Positions 7,694-16,110 are shown, numbered from the stretch's first letter. The stretch is 51,041 nucleotides of DNA from UBA1425 sp051881715 (GCA_051881715.1 JBJEQK010000031.1:1-51041), one strand, 5' to 3'. The notes: generated by a model from the sequence alone, not told the origin. A program made the numbers and translations.

Positions 7694-9327
7694 AGCGATG
7701 CACCGCCTTTCCCCATACGGACGGTAAAGCACACGCAGTCGTCCTCGGCAGTATAGTCGTCCGCCTCGTCCGCGAGTGCGGACAGGTCGCGCAGACAGGA
7801 AACCGTGATGCGCAGTACAAACGATTTGCCCTCTGCCCGTCCCTTGATCCATACGGCGTCGAGGCTGTCCGAGGCTGTCTCGACAACGGCTTCAAAGAGG
7901 CGATAGGCACGAAGGATATCCTCGGTGCGAACGGTTTCGTTTTTCGGCAGATCACACCCGCAGACAACGCCCATCAGTTCGAGATTGAGAAAGGACTCTT
8001 CCACGCACCGTGTCAGTTCCTCTATGTCGGCGGTGTCGTCGCTCTCGCACAGCAGGACAAGATTGCCCATACGTTTGATATAGGTGCCGACGACTGCCGT
8101 CTGCACCAGCAGCTGCCGCCGCTTCGCTTCGTCCCGCTCCGTACTGTACTGCGATAGCAGTCCGTCGAGGACGGCAATCGGCGTTTGCGTTTGCTGCTGC
8201 ACCAGGTCGAGCAGGCGGTTGCGCTCCCGCAGGGCGCTGATGTTGCGCTTGGCCTTGTAGTTTTCCTGCTCGACAAGGGTGTGTTCCTCCAGCTCATGCC
8301 CGACGGTTTCCAGCTCGTCCAGCAGTGCCGCCGCATCGGAAATGTCCTCCTTCCACAGGACGTGACCGCCGGGAATGGCACAGCTTTTGATGGACGTGTT
8401 TTTGTCGAGCAGGAACGGCGCCGATTCCGCACGGCGCATGATTTCCGGCGTCAGCGCCGGTGCATGGCGGGAGGCGTACTGCGTACAATATCGGTCATCG
8501 ACAATTTGCACACCGAGTGTACACGCCTCGAACAGGTCGCCGTAGCCCGTGTTGCACTGAATCAGCCTACAGCGGATACAGCATTCAAAGGTGAGGGTGA
8601 ACAGACAGCATTGCACGACGGTCAGGTCGTTGGCGATCACCCGTAACCATGAAAAATCGAGCGCATACAGCAGGGCGTACAGAAGCGACAGACCCATACA
8701 GATCAGCGGTGTTGCCGTTTTGAAGGTGCGCACACGACAGCGCTTGACCATGATGGCAAACGCCGCAAGGCTCAGTAAAACCTCCCAGCCGATGACGAAG
8801 TAGAAGCCGATACCGTAGCTGTAGTTTTCGCCGGTTCGGGGCATATCGGGCGCAAAGACGAAAACAAACTGATGCAGGTTATTGGTCAGTACCAGCAGAA
8901 ACAGCAGGAACGTGACAGCGTAGATCATCCATGCCGACTTCGGGATGCGGTAGTTTTCGCTTTTACCGAGAGAGGCGGCCACGAACACCGCCAGCATCGG
9001 GATAAACAGCATCGGCAGATAGTACAGGTACCACAGCAGAATGGACGCATGGGGTTCAAAAACGAAGAAATACTTGATCGTCCGTACCAATAGCCAAAAC
9101 ACGGTCAGCACAGAAACGAACGTCAGATACCGCCGCACCTGCACCTGCATGACACGTCTGTGCATGGAAAGGCACCAATACATCATGAGATGGATATACA
9201 GAATACTGCGCACCATGTTCGGCAGATTGGCGAAGTCGCCGTCTATGTGCACGAATCGGGCGAGGACAGCGACCGCAACTGTGACGAGAACAAAGACCGT
9301 ACCCGACGGCATTTTTCGCTTTGCCAC
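7690..9327 (-). CDS. 7TM histidine-kinase-like sensor protein, kinase part degenerate
   Basis: A 545-aa protein. The first about 230 residues contain seven hydrophobic helices, like the N-terminal 7TM domain of some clostridial kinases. A PAS-like segment (CTLGVQIVDDRYC) and a coiled helix (LVEQENYKAKRNISALRERNRLLDL) follow. Where a kinase would have its phospho-histidine the sequence reads LVQQQTQTPIAVL, without a suitable His. The C-terminal region is only loosely ATPase-like (YRLFEAVVETASDSLDAVWI) and no N-box is clear. The start is taken as GTG 9327 because GGGAGG lies about 8 bases upstream; a TTG at 9357 is open but has no ribosome site. It overlaps the next kinase gene by 4 bases. It probably acts as a sensory partner of the true kinase, which is inference. 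Confidence 0.8.
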   Translation of the reverse strand: MAKRKMPSGTVFVLVTVAVAVLARFVHIDGDFANLPNMVRSILYIHLMMYWCLSMHRRVMQVQVRRYLTFVSVLTVFWLLVRTIKYFFVFEPHASILLWYLYYLPMLFIPMLAVFVAASLGKSENYRIPKSAWMIYAVTFLLFLLVLTNNLHQFVFVFAPDMPRTGENYSYGIGFYFVIGWEVLLSLAAFAIMVKRCRVRTFKTATPLICMGLSLLYALLYALDFSWLRVIANDLTVVQCCLFTLTFECCIRCRLIQCNTGYGDLFEACTLGVQIVDDRYCTQYASRHAPALTPEIMRRAESAPFLLDKNTSIKSCAIPGGHVLWKEDISDAAALLDELETVGHELEEHTLVEQENYKAKRNISALRERNRLLDLVQQQTQTPIAVLDGLLSQYSTERDEAKRRQLLVQTAVVGTYIKRMGNLVLLCESDDTADIEELTRCVEESFLNLELMGVVCGCDLPKNETVRTEDILRAYRLFEAVVETASDSLDAVWIKGRAEGKSFVLRITVSCLRDLSALADEADDYTAEDDCVCFTVRMGKGGASL

Positions 9328-9359
9328 GATTCGTCCCTCCCTGCGCAGTCTATACAATT

Positions 9360-9388
9360 ATTATAACGTACTTCAGCACGGAATGCAA
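9360..9388 (-). promoter_or_regulatory. Sigma-A-type promoter of the two-component operon
   Basis: On the minus strand TTGCAT (9383-9388) and TATAAT (9360-9365) are separated by exactly 17 bases. The promoter lies 33 bases before the GTG start and is back-to-back with the promoter at 9412-9440. Confidence 0.75.
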
Positions 9389-9411
9389 TCGACATTTTTT
9401 GTGCAAAACCA

Positions 9412-9440
9412 TTGACGAAACGGGGAATGGGGTATATAAT
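9412..9440 (+). promoter_or_regulatory. Sigma-A-type promoter of the DUF6323/DUF6179 pair
   Basis: TTGACG (9412-9417) and TATAAT (9435-9440) are spaced 17 bases apart. An AT-rich leader of about 95 bases follows before the ATG. The -35 elements of the two divergent promoters are only 23 bases apart. Confidence 0.8.
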
Positions 9441-9535
9441 AACTTGTATATGTGGGAAGTTCCGCTTTTTTAAAATTCTTTTTAAACAATAAATTAAATT
9501 TAAACAAAGAAAGAGTACAGGAGGCGTGACGGAGC

Positions 9536-10015
9536 ATGGGTTTTGAACTGATTTCCTTTTCCTCGGGTCTTGTGGAAAAACAGGCAGTTCGGGAAATCGT
9601 GCAGTGCAACGACTACACGGAGCAGTTCGGTCTTGTTTTGACGCAGCAGCAGGCGGCAGAGCTTGTGCAGACCCGCTCGGATTCCCTGCGGCAAAACGGG
9701 CGCATCGAGTTCGGCGGGGGCGTCATCGACAAGATCATTCGGGAATTTTGCGATTCTCCGTATATTTCTGCGGACAACTATGCCCAGACTTTGCACGAAT
9801 TGATCGAGCTGTTTTACGCTTTCAAAAACGAAACCATGGATCGTGTGCCGGACGACGATTTGATCCATTTCATGAAGTCTGCCTTTGACGGCGTTTGCGG
9901 CGGCTCCCTGGAGCTGCTGGCGGACAGGGAAATGTATCGGATGGCGAAAAACGTGCGCAGCGGTCTGCCTTTCGATTTGGCGCAGGAGAATAAGGAGGAC
10001 GGCTATGCACTTTGA
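9536..10015 (+). CDS. Uncharacterised 159-aa protein, resembles DUF6323
   Basis: Function unknown. It is a soluble, mostly helical protein with no signal peptide or metal motif. Features include LTQQQAAELVQTRSDSLRQN, an FGGGVIDKIIREFCDSPYI segment, and a Leu-rich helix LHELIELFYAFKNE. I recall this combination, next to a DUF6179 gene, from clostridial genomes as DUF6323; that is memory, not a search. AGGAGG lies 11 bases before the ATG. The last 11 bases overlap the next gene, so the two products are probably made together. It is divergent from the two-component operon and has its own strong promoter at 9412-9440. Confidence 0.8.
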   Translation: MGFELISFSSGLVEKQAVREIVQCNDYTEQFGLVLTQQQAAELVQTRSDSLRQNGRIEFGGGVIDKIIREFCDSPYISADNYAQTLHELIELFYAFKNETMDRVPDDDLIHFMKSAFDGVCGGSLELLADREMYRMAKNVRSGLPFDLAQENKEDGYAL

Positions 10016-11369
10016 ACCGGATGTGATTCACCGCATCGACCGCACCGCACTGCGGGAGAACGACTACTTTTCCTCCCTGCTGGAGCAGGCATGGGGTCAG
10101 CAAATGCTGGGGATGCACGACATGGAACGCATCCAGTACGAGTGCTTGGCGCTTTTGGCGGAAAAGACGCGGCACTTCACTGCGGGGGATAGCAGCTCCA
10201 TCCCCACGGACAGGGCGAAAGAGCTGCTGCAGTCCGTGTATTTCACCATCGGTCTTTATTTGAAATCCTATTCCAACCCGGACGAAGCGGTGACTTGCCT
10301 GCAAAATATGCCGATCCGGGCGCTGTACCAAAAGGGACGCCAAAAAATCGACCGACTGATGGCGGCGACCAAGGCGGCGCACACCAAGCTGACGGTGCAG
10401 CTGATCCACACCCCGAACGTCTTTTACAGCGCCACCCTCCAAGACGGGATCCGGGGCTTTTTTAAACTGTACGACCCGGAGCTTTTTGCCCATGAAATAC
10501 ACATCACGGCGGATTACCCGCTGTATAACCCAGTGCCCCGGCTGGACGGGATCGAGTTCATCCACGCCTATGTGGGTGCGGCATACTACGAAAACCGGTT
10601 CATGCATTCCTTTTCCGACGAGGACATACACCGCCTGCTGTGCGCCTATGCGCAGGATTATGCACAGCTGCCGATGAATTTGTACGAGCCGGTTTTGGCG
10701 GCGGCGCTGGGCTGTGTTCTCGCCGGAACCGACCCCTGCCGGCTGGACATGACTGCTCGGGGACTGGATTGCGTGACGAAAAAATTGGAGCATCAATCCA
10801 AAGCGCAGATCGCACAGATCCTGTCCGATGCCGCCGAAACGCTGTGTGCGAAACTGCAATGTGCCGATGGCTTGTGCCGGTATGTGCAAAACAGTGTGCA
10901 GATTTTGGCGGGAACGGTCAGCCGCGCCCTGTCCGAGCAGCTGCTGCACCGTGTGTTCCTCCTGCCTGCGGATACGCAGGAAAAGCCCGAGATCCGCTTT
11001 TCCTTCGGCGAGAAGATGGAGGATGCGCAGTACCGCCGTGTTCTCGAAGCCATCCATCGGTGCGAAACGCTTGCGCAGAAGCTGTCCGTGATCCGCAAAG
11101 CGGTGCATTCCCTTGCGGATTTGGAGGATGTGCTGTTGGATGCGCCCATGACTTCCTCGGAAATGCAGGGCGTATTTGCGGTGCTGAGCCTGCCGGAGAT
11201 TGCGGCGCTGTCCAAAAAATACGGCGCGCAGTACGATGCGCACTCCCTGCATATGCGCGAGCAGGAAGCCGTACTGCGGGAAAGCCTGCACACGTTTATT
11301 GCCGACCTGCCGGCGGAAAAGCAAAGGTTCATCCGGCAGACGCAGGCACTGCTGCGGCAGGAGGAATAA
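10005..11369 (+). CDS. Uncharacterised 454-aa protein, resembles DUF6179
   Basis: Function unknown. The frame is open upstream, but the start is set at MHFEPDVIHRIDR because AAGGAGG lies about 7 bases before that ATG. The gene then overlaps its partner by 11 bases. The protein is soluble and helix-rich, with no obvious catalytic motif. Segments that stand out are TIGLYLKSYSNPDEAV, FFKLYDPELFAHEIHITADYP and a C-terminal helical region ending RFIRQTQALLRQEE. It is paired with the DUF6323-like gene, which suggests a two-component complex of unknown role. A multi-hairpin repeat has inserted between its stop and the terminator at 11609-11660. Confidence 0.8.
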   Translation: MHFEPDVIHRIDRTALRENDYFSSLLEQAWGQQMLGMHDMERIQYECLALLAEKTRHFTAGDSSSIPTDRAKELLQSVYFTIGLYLKSYSNPDEAVTCLQNMPIRALYQKGRQKIDRLMAATKAAHTKLTVQLIHTPNVFYSATLQDGIRGFFKLYDPELFAHEIHITADYPLYNPVPRLDGIEFIHAYVGAAYYENRFMHSFSDEDIHRLLCAYAQDYAQLPMNLYEPVLAAALGCVLAGTDPCRLDMTARGLDCVTKKLEHQSKAQIAQILSDAAETLCAKLQCADGLCRYVQNSVQILAGTVSRALSEQLLHRVFLLPADTQEKPEIRFSFGEKMEDAQYRRVLEAIHRCETLAQKLSVIRKAVHSLADLEDVLLDAPMTSSEMQGVFAVLSLPEIAALSKKYGAQYDAHSLHMREQEAVLRESLHTFIADLPAEKQRFIRQTQALLRQEE

Positions 11370-11382
11370 GAAAAAAGACAGA

Positions 11383-11608
11383 TTCATCACGGATTCTGTG
11401 GGATTGAAAGTTTCGCTCAAGCCTTTTTAAAGGCTTGCGGATTCCAAAGGCAGCGCCTTTGGTCGCCGACCGCAGTCGGCGAAATCCTGATGAAAGAAAA
11501 GCGCAGGAGGGGCGCCTAAACAGTCCGGTGGACTGTTTAGGCGTGGGGAACCCTCGCCGGGGGTTCCCCGGTGCGAAGCACGAATTCCACAAAAAATTGT
11601 GATGAACC
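11383..11608 (+). repeat. Multi-hairpin intergenic repeat, full copy A
   Basis: About 226 bases with inverted ends (TTCATCAC...GTGATGAA, extended imperfectly to about 23 bases) and five perfect hairpins in a row: CAAGCCTTT/AAAGGCTTG (11418-11437), CCAAAGGC/GCCTTTGG (11444-11462), TCGCCGAC/GTCGGCGA (11463-11482), CGCCTAAACAGTCC/GGACTGTTTAGGCG (11513-11543) and GGGGAACCC/GGGTTCCCC (11545-11569). The direct repeat AAAAGACAGA at 11373-11382 and 11609-11618 flanks it and looks like a target-site duplication cut into the terminator that follows. No ORF of note is inside. Confidence 0.85.
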
Positions 11609-11660
11609 AAAAGACAGACCGTTTTAACCATCCATGCCGGATGGAAACGGTCTGTCTTTT
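11609..11660. terminator. Bidirectional terminator between convergent genes
   Basis: AAAAGACAGACCGTTT (11609-11624) pairs perfectly with AAACGGTCTGTCTTTT (11645-11660), with an inner CCATCC/GGATGG stem. It has A- and T-runs on both sides, so it can serve both the 454-aa gene and the minus-strand gene ending at 11679. Confidence 0.85.
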
Positions 11661-11678
11661 TCGCAGATGGAAAACGGT

Positions 11679-12770
11679 TCAGCGGCGGGCGAACGATCGC
11701 AGAGAAAGATCGGAAAACTCCACGGCACAGCGGATGTTGCCGTGGATCTCAAAGCCGATATTCATCCCCGTAAAACGGAAGTCTCCGGGAGAAACCGTTT
11801 TGCCGAAGGTGCCGCTTTGGTTGGCTCTGCGGATGCAGTCACGGATGTACGGGGTGAGATCCACGCACACCCTTGTGTATTCGTCCGATACACCCTTTTG
11901 ATACAGACTGCGCCGGGAAAAGCCGTAGGTGTCCCGGGTGGAGAGGGTGTAGATCATGTTGTGCGCCCCGTCGGCGAAATCCCGGCTCCATGTGGTGTCC
12001 TGCAGCCCTCTGTCGTCGAACAGGTTCAGTCCGAACCAGATAAAATCATCGCTGTTTTTCCCCGACATATAGAAGTAGATCAGAAACTGTGCCGCATTGA
12101 CGCCGTCGGGATTGGTCGTTGGGACATAATCCGCCAGCCGAATGTCCATGGATAAGAGGAAACGGTTATCGCAGGAATAAAAATGCGCATTCTCCTGCGT
12201 TATGGCAAACGGGGACTGTTCGAGCAGTAGATGCGGCCAGTTTTCCAGCGCCGCAGGCTCACCTGCATATTCTTGGGCGGCGTTCATGTCTAGGAGCACG
12301 GAACCCTGTTCGGGGTCACAGCGGACGGTTTTCACGCCGTCGGAAAGTGTATACGGATCCCGCGGTACCCGGTCGTCCCAAAGGCAGAAGCGGGAGTTCC
12401 ACTGGGCGATCTTCCACTGCGGCTGAGTGTCCGGTGCAAAGGTGAACTGCCCTTTTTCCTCTCCGTCGGCGGACAGCACGGCAAAGCCGGAGGCGAACTG
12501 TGTGTCGGACAGCAGCTCCGAGACGTCGTATCCGGGGAGCGTGAAGCCGAACCATTCCGACAGCAGAACCGCAAACGCAAAAAGAAAGGCTTGGGCAACA
12601 CCGCACAAATCGCGGCGCACGCCTTGCTTGAATCTTATTCCGTCAGATAGCACAAAAATCCCTTGACTTGCGTCAGCAAGTCTGCGGTCTTTCTGCACAA
12701 CCTGACGAAAAATCTCGCTTCGCAATCCGCACACCCCGATTGTGCGGTGTTGCCCTTGTATTCTCAGCAT
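11679..12770 (-). CDS. Membrane-anchored uncharacterised protein with a miniature element inserted at its start
   Basis: A 363-aa product of unknown function. Residues 6-60 are encoded by the miniature element at 12593-12755 plus a two-base duplication, 165 bases in all, so the frame is kept. Removing it gives an N-terminus MLRIQAFLFAFAVLLSEWFG, a natural signal-anchor or signal peptide. With the insert the hydrophobic helix sits at about residues 58-75. The remainder, with PTTNPDGVNAAQFLIYFYMS, FIWFGLNLFDDRG and a C-terminal MNIGFEIHGNIRCAVEFSDL, looks like a beta-rich extracytoplasmic domain. GTGAGGG lies 7 bases before the ATG. Whether the protein is still exported is uncertain. Confidence 0.72.
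   Translation of the reverse strand: MLRIQGQHRTIGVCGLRSEIFRQVVQKDRRLADASQGIFVLSDGIRFKQGVRRDLCGVAQAFLFAFAVLLSEWFGFTLPGYDVSELLSDTQFASGFAVLSADGEEKGQFTFAPDTQPQWKIAQWNSRFCLWDDRVPRDPYTLSDGVKTVRCDPEQGSVLLDMNAAQEYAGEPAALENWPHLLLEQSPFAITQENAHFYSCDNRFLLSMDIRLADYVPTTNPDGVNAAQFLIYFYMSGKNSDDFIWFGLNLFDDRGLQDTTWSRDFADGAHNMIYTLSTRDTYGFSRRSLYQKGVSDEYTRVCVDLTPYIRDCIRRANQSGTFGKTVSPGDFRFTGMNIGFEIHGNIRCAVEFSDLSLRSFARR
12593..12755. mobile_element. Miniature inverted-repeat element inside a coding sequence (163 bp)
   Basis: The ends are a perfect 16-bp inverted repeat: GGGCAACACCGCACAA at 12593-12608 and TTGTGCGGTGTTGCCC at 12740-12755. The flanking bases are TT on both sides, consistent with a two-base target duplication. 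The interior includes a second hairpin next to the right end (CCGCACACC with GGTGTTGC as partners) and no transposase. Element plus duplication is 165 bases, a multiple of three. A short relative is at 48-86. Confidence 0.85.
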
Positions 12771-12801
12771 AGAAACACCCTCACGATTTCAAATTACCTA
12801 T

Positions 12802-12831
12802 AGTTTACCATACCCCGTCTTTTTTCGTCAA
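12802..12831 (-). promoter_or_regulatory. Candidate promoter of the membrane-anchored gene
   Basis: On the minus strand TTGACG (12826-12831) and TAAACT (12802-12807) are separated by 18 bases, 31 bases upstream of the ATG. Confidence 0.5.
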
Positions 12832-12934
12832 TCACAGAACGGGACGAAACGATGCGCCGATGCAGAGTTGTGCTTTTGGAAACACGCTTTCTTGCCGAAG
12901 AAAGAAAAATTTTAAAAAAAAACGGGATTTTCTC

Positions 12935-12963
12935 TTTGCAAAACGGCAAATGTGTATTATAAT
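12935..12963 (+). promoter_or_regulatory. Promoter of the ABC exporter gene
   Basis: TTTGCA (12935-12940) and a perfect TATAAT (12958-12963) with 17 bases between, 33 bases before the ATG. Confidence 0.65.
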
Positions 12964-12996
12964 AGAATCTGTATAGATGTGTGTAGAGGTAAAATC

Positions 12997-14757
12997 ATGA
13001 AAAGCGGAAACTTTCAGAAAAACAGAGCGCTCCTGCGTCGGTTCCTGCCGTATCTGCGGTCAGAATACAAGGTGCTTGTGCTGGATCTGTTTTGTGCATC
13101 GCTGACCACGGGCGGGGAGATCGTGCTGCCCCTGATCGTGCGGCAGATCACCAACGCCAGCGTGGATACGGTCGGTTCCCTGACCGCACCGCTGATCCTG
13201 CGCGTGGTGGGGCTGTATCTGCTGCTGCGGGTTATCGACGCGCTGGCCGCATACTACATGGCGACCAAGGGACACTATATGGGCGTGCGCATCGAGACCG
13301 CCATGCGAAACGATCTGTTCCGCCATATGCAAAAGCTGTCCTTCTCCTACTACGACAACAACAAGATCGGTCAGCTGATGTCGAGGCTCACCTCCGACCT
13401 GTTCGACGTGGCGGAGTTTGCCCACCATATGCCGGAGGAGGTCATCATCACTTCCATCAAGATCGTGGCGTGCTTTGTGATCTTTCTGTGTATGAACGGC
13501 TGGCTGGCATTGCTGATCATGGCGTTCATGCCCTTTATGTTCCTGCTGACCAAGCGCAACCGCACCAAAATGCGCCAGGCGTTCAAGGACTCCCGACACC
13601 GGGTGGGCGAGATCAATGCCGGCACGGAAAACAGCCTTCTGGGCATCCGTGTGGTCAAGTCCTTTGCCAAGGAAGAGAGCGAGATCGAAAAGTTTTTGCA
13701 GGATTCCGAAAAGTATCAGCAGATCAAGCGAAGCAGCTATACCTACATGGGCAGGTTCCAGACCACGATCCGCCTGTTTGACGGCGGGATGTATATCCTT
13801 TGCGTGGCGGCGGGCGCCTTTTTTATGCGGGCGGGCAAGACGACGCCCGGCGACTTTACCGCCATGCTGATGATGGTCAACACCCTCATCGGCTCCGTGC
13901 GCAGACTGATCGACTTTTCCGAGCAGTTCAGCCGCGGCATCACCGGCATCGAACGGTTTGCCGAGGTCATGGACGTGGCAGGGGAGCCGGGCTGTGACGG
14001 CGAGGGCATGGATCCGGGCGAAATCGGCGGCGAGATCGAGTTCAAGGACGTGTCCTTCCGCTATGAGGGCACGGACAAATATGTGTTCGAGCATCTGAAC
14101 CTGAAGATTCACCGGGGCGAGAACGTGGCGATCGTCGGACCCTCCGGCGGCGGCAAGACCACCATCTGCAACCTGATCCCCCGCTTCTATCCCTGCACCG
14201 AGGGAGAGATCACTCTGGACGGCAACAACATCAACGACCTGTCTCTCGGCGCCCTGCGCAGAGGCATCGGCATTGTTCAGCAGGACGTCTACCTTTTCTC
14301 CGGCACCATCCGGGAAAACATCTGCTACAGCAAACCCGACGCCACGGACGAGGAGATATGCGAGGCGGCGAAGCGTGCCGGTGCGGCGGAGTTTATTGAG
14401 GCGATGCCGGACGGCTACGATACATACATCGGCGAGCGGGGCGTGAAGTTGTCCGGCGGACAGAAACAGCGCATCTCCATCGCCCGTGTGTTCCTCAAAG
14501 ACCCGCCTGTGCTGATTTTGGATGAAGCGACCTCCGCACTGGACAACGAGAGCGAACGCCTTGTCCAGCAGTCGCTGGAGGAACTGATGCGCGGGCGCAC
14601 GACCCTGACCATCGCCCACCGCCTGACCACTATTCGCAACGCCACCGAGATTCTGGTGCTGACCGAGGACGGCATCGTCGAGCAGGGCAGTCACCGGGAG
14701 CTGATCGAAAAAGGCGGACTGTACAGCGAGCTGTACTCCCTGTACGCAACCTTGTAA
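12997..14757 (+). CDS. ABC exporter, fused permease and ATPase
   Basis: A 586-aa half-transporter of the exporter (MsbA/LmrA-like) class, working as a dimer in the membrane. Six membrane helices fill about residues 15-310, with the usual coupling segment RVVKSFAKEESE. The ATPase domain has Walker A GPSGGGKTT, Q-loop VQQDVYLFSG, signature LSGGQKQR, Walker B VLILDEATSALD and switch histidine IAHRLTT, all intact. The start is ATG 12997 with AGAGGT 6 bases upstream; the ORF upstream lacks a ribosome site. It stands alone ahead of the aconitase X genes (66-base gap). The substrate cannot be predicted; lipids, drugs and peptides are all possible. Confidence 0.95.
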   Translation: MKSGNFQKNRALLRRFLPYLRSEYKVLVLDLFCASLTTGGEIVLPLIVRQITNASVDTVGSLTAPLILRVVGLYLLLRVIDALAAYYMATKGHYMGVRIETAMRNDLFRHMQKLSFSYYDNNKIGQLMSRLTSDLFDVAEFAHHMPEEVIITSIKIVACFVIFLCMNGWLALLIMAFMPFMFLLTKRNRTKMRQAFKDSRHRVGEINAGTENSLLGIRVVKSFAKEESEIEKFLQDSEKYQQIKRSSYTYMGRFQTTIRLFDGGMYILCVAAGAFFMRAGKTTPGDFTAMLMMVNTLIGSVRRLIDFSEQFSRGITGIERFAEVMDVAGEPGCDGEGMDPGEIGGEIEFKDVSFRYEGTDKYVFEHLNLKIHRGENVAIVGPSGGGKTTICNLIPRFYPCTEGEITLDGNNINDLSLGALRRGIGIVQQDVYLFSGTIRENICYSKPDATDEEICEAAKRAGAAEFIEAMPDGYDTYIGERGVKLSGGQKQRISIARVFLKDPPVLILDEATSALDNESERLVQQSLEELMRGRTTLTIAHRLTTIRNATEILVLTEDGIVEQGSHRELIEKGGLYSELYSLYATL

Positions 14758-14823
14758 ATCTGTTAAACTTTGAGCCGCTTTGCGGTTCACGAAATAAAAA
14801 TTTTAAAAGGAGGTACTGCAATC

Positions 14824-16110
14824 ATGCAATACAACATGAAACTTACCCCGGAGCAGGAGGCTCTGCTGAACGGCTCCAAAGGCGACGTCGTGGCAAAGGT
14901 CATGAAAACCCTTGTGATGTACGGCGAAGCATTCGGTGCCGAGAAAATGGTTCCCGTCACGAGCGAAAAAGGTCACCTCGTCACAAGCTTCGGCTTGAAG
15001 GTCATGAAGCCTGTGTACGATTTGATGGACACGCTTATTGCGGGCAATGCGCTTTCCAAGCAGAAGTTCTCCGTGGACCCCAAGCCCCTCGATCCCAATG
15101 TTCCCGCAAGCTTCCTTGAAAACTTCGTCTTCAATAAGCTGATGTACACCATGCAGGACAGCTACGACGAGCAGCTGCGCAAGCTGGGCATCCTTGACGA
15201 CAAGTCCTACACCTGTACTTGCTACATGGATGAGGTGGGCAACAAGCCGAACAAGGACGAAGTGCTTTCCTGGGCAGAGTCCTCTGCCGTTGTCTATGCC
15301 AACTCCGTTCTCGGCGCACGCTGCAACAGAAACTCCGGCATCATCGAGCTGTTCGGCTCCATCGTGGGCTGTGTTCCCTACTTCGGTCTGCTGACCGATG
15401 AGGGCAGAAAAGCCACATGGATCGTGGAAGTCAAGACCACCAAGAAGCCCGAGGCACAGGTGCTCGGCTCCGCCATCGGCATGAAGGTCATGGAGGATGT
15501 TCCCTACGTCAAGGGTATGGAGCAGTGGCTGGGCACAGAGCTGACGGATGACGTTTGCGCCTATCTCAAGGATTTCGGTGCGGCAACCGCCTCCAACGGC
15601 GCTGTTGGTCTGTACCATATCGCCGGTCTCACTCCCGAAGCGAAGGAGCAGGGCGAAGCGCTGATCGCAGAGGGCGCCAAGGTCTACGTCATTGACGATG
15701 CAGAGCTTGCCCGGGTACAAAACAGCTATCCCGTCATGTGGAAGGACGCAAACGCAAAGCCGGAGCTTTGCTTCGTCGGCTGCCCGCACCTGTCCATGGC
15801 TCAGCTGAACGAGTGGACGGACAATGTTGCCGCCGCACTGAAAAAGAACGGGCTGAAAAAGGTCACCGTGCCCACCGTCTTTACTGCCGCACCGGGCGTT
15901 AAAGAAGCGTTTGAAAAAACGCCCAAGGCCAAGGTGCTCAAGGACTGCGGCGTGGTGCTGAGCTACATCTGCCCGCTGATGTACATGAACAATCCGCTGT
16001 GCAAAAAGAAGAACGTCATCACCTGCTCCAACAAGCTCAGAACATACACCACCGCTCGCTACTACAGAAACGAGCAGATCCTCGACATTATCACAAAGGA
16101 GGTAAAGTAA
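14824..16110 (+). CDS. Aconitase X, large (catalytic) subunit
   Basis: A 428-aa protein of the aconitase X catalytic family (formerly DUF521), the Fe-S-dependent dehydratase large subunit. The opening MKLTPEQEALLNGSKGDVVA is typical, as is SVLGARCNRNSG, although the usual Thr is replaced by Cys. Likely cluster or active-site cysteines are in TCTCYMDEVGN, GARCNRN, and a C-terminal ICPLMYMNNPLC...VITCSNKLRTYTTAR. This C-terminus differs from the usual SGKAAHY-type ending, so the substrate may differ from cis-3-hydroxyproline or phosphomevalonate. AAGGAGG lies about 10 bases before the ATG. The small subunit gene starts two bases after its stop. No proline or mevalonate genes are nearby, so the pathway is unknown. 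Confidence 0.9.
   Translation: MQYNMKLTPEQEALLNGSKGDVVAKVMKTLVMYGEAFGAEKMVPVTSEKGHLVTSFGLKVMKPVYDLMDTLIAGNALSKQKFSVDPKPLDPNVPASFLENFVFNKLMYTMQDSYDEQLRKLGILDDKSYTCTCYMDEVGNKPNKDEVLSWAESSAVVYANSVLGARCNRNSGIIELFGSIVGCVPYFGLLTDEGRKATWIVEVKTTKKPEAQVLGSAIGMKVMEDVPYVKGMEQWLGTELTDDVCAYLKDFGAATASNGAVGLYHIAGLTPEAKEQGEALIAEGAKVYVIDDAELARVQNSYPVMWKDANAKPELCFVGCPHLSMAQLNEWTDNVAAALKKNGLKKVTVPTVFTAAPGVKEAFEKTPKAKVLKDCGVVLSYICPLMYMNNPLCKKKNVITCSNKLRTYTTARYYRNEQILDIITKEVK

Noticed and set aside
11329..11631. Minus-strand frame across repeat copy A (and a similar frame across copy B at 22858-23316)
   Set aside because: The similar peptides arise because the repeat DNA is similar. There is no start site and the hairpins make coding use unlikely.
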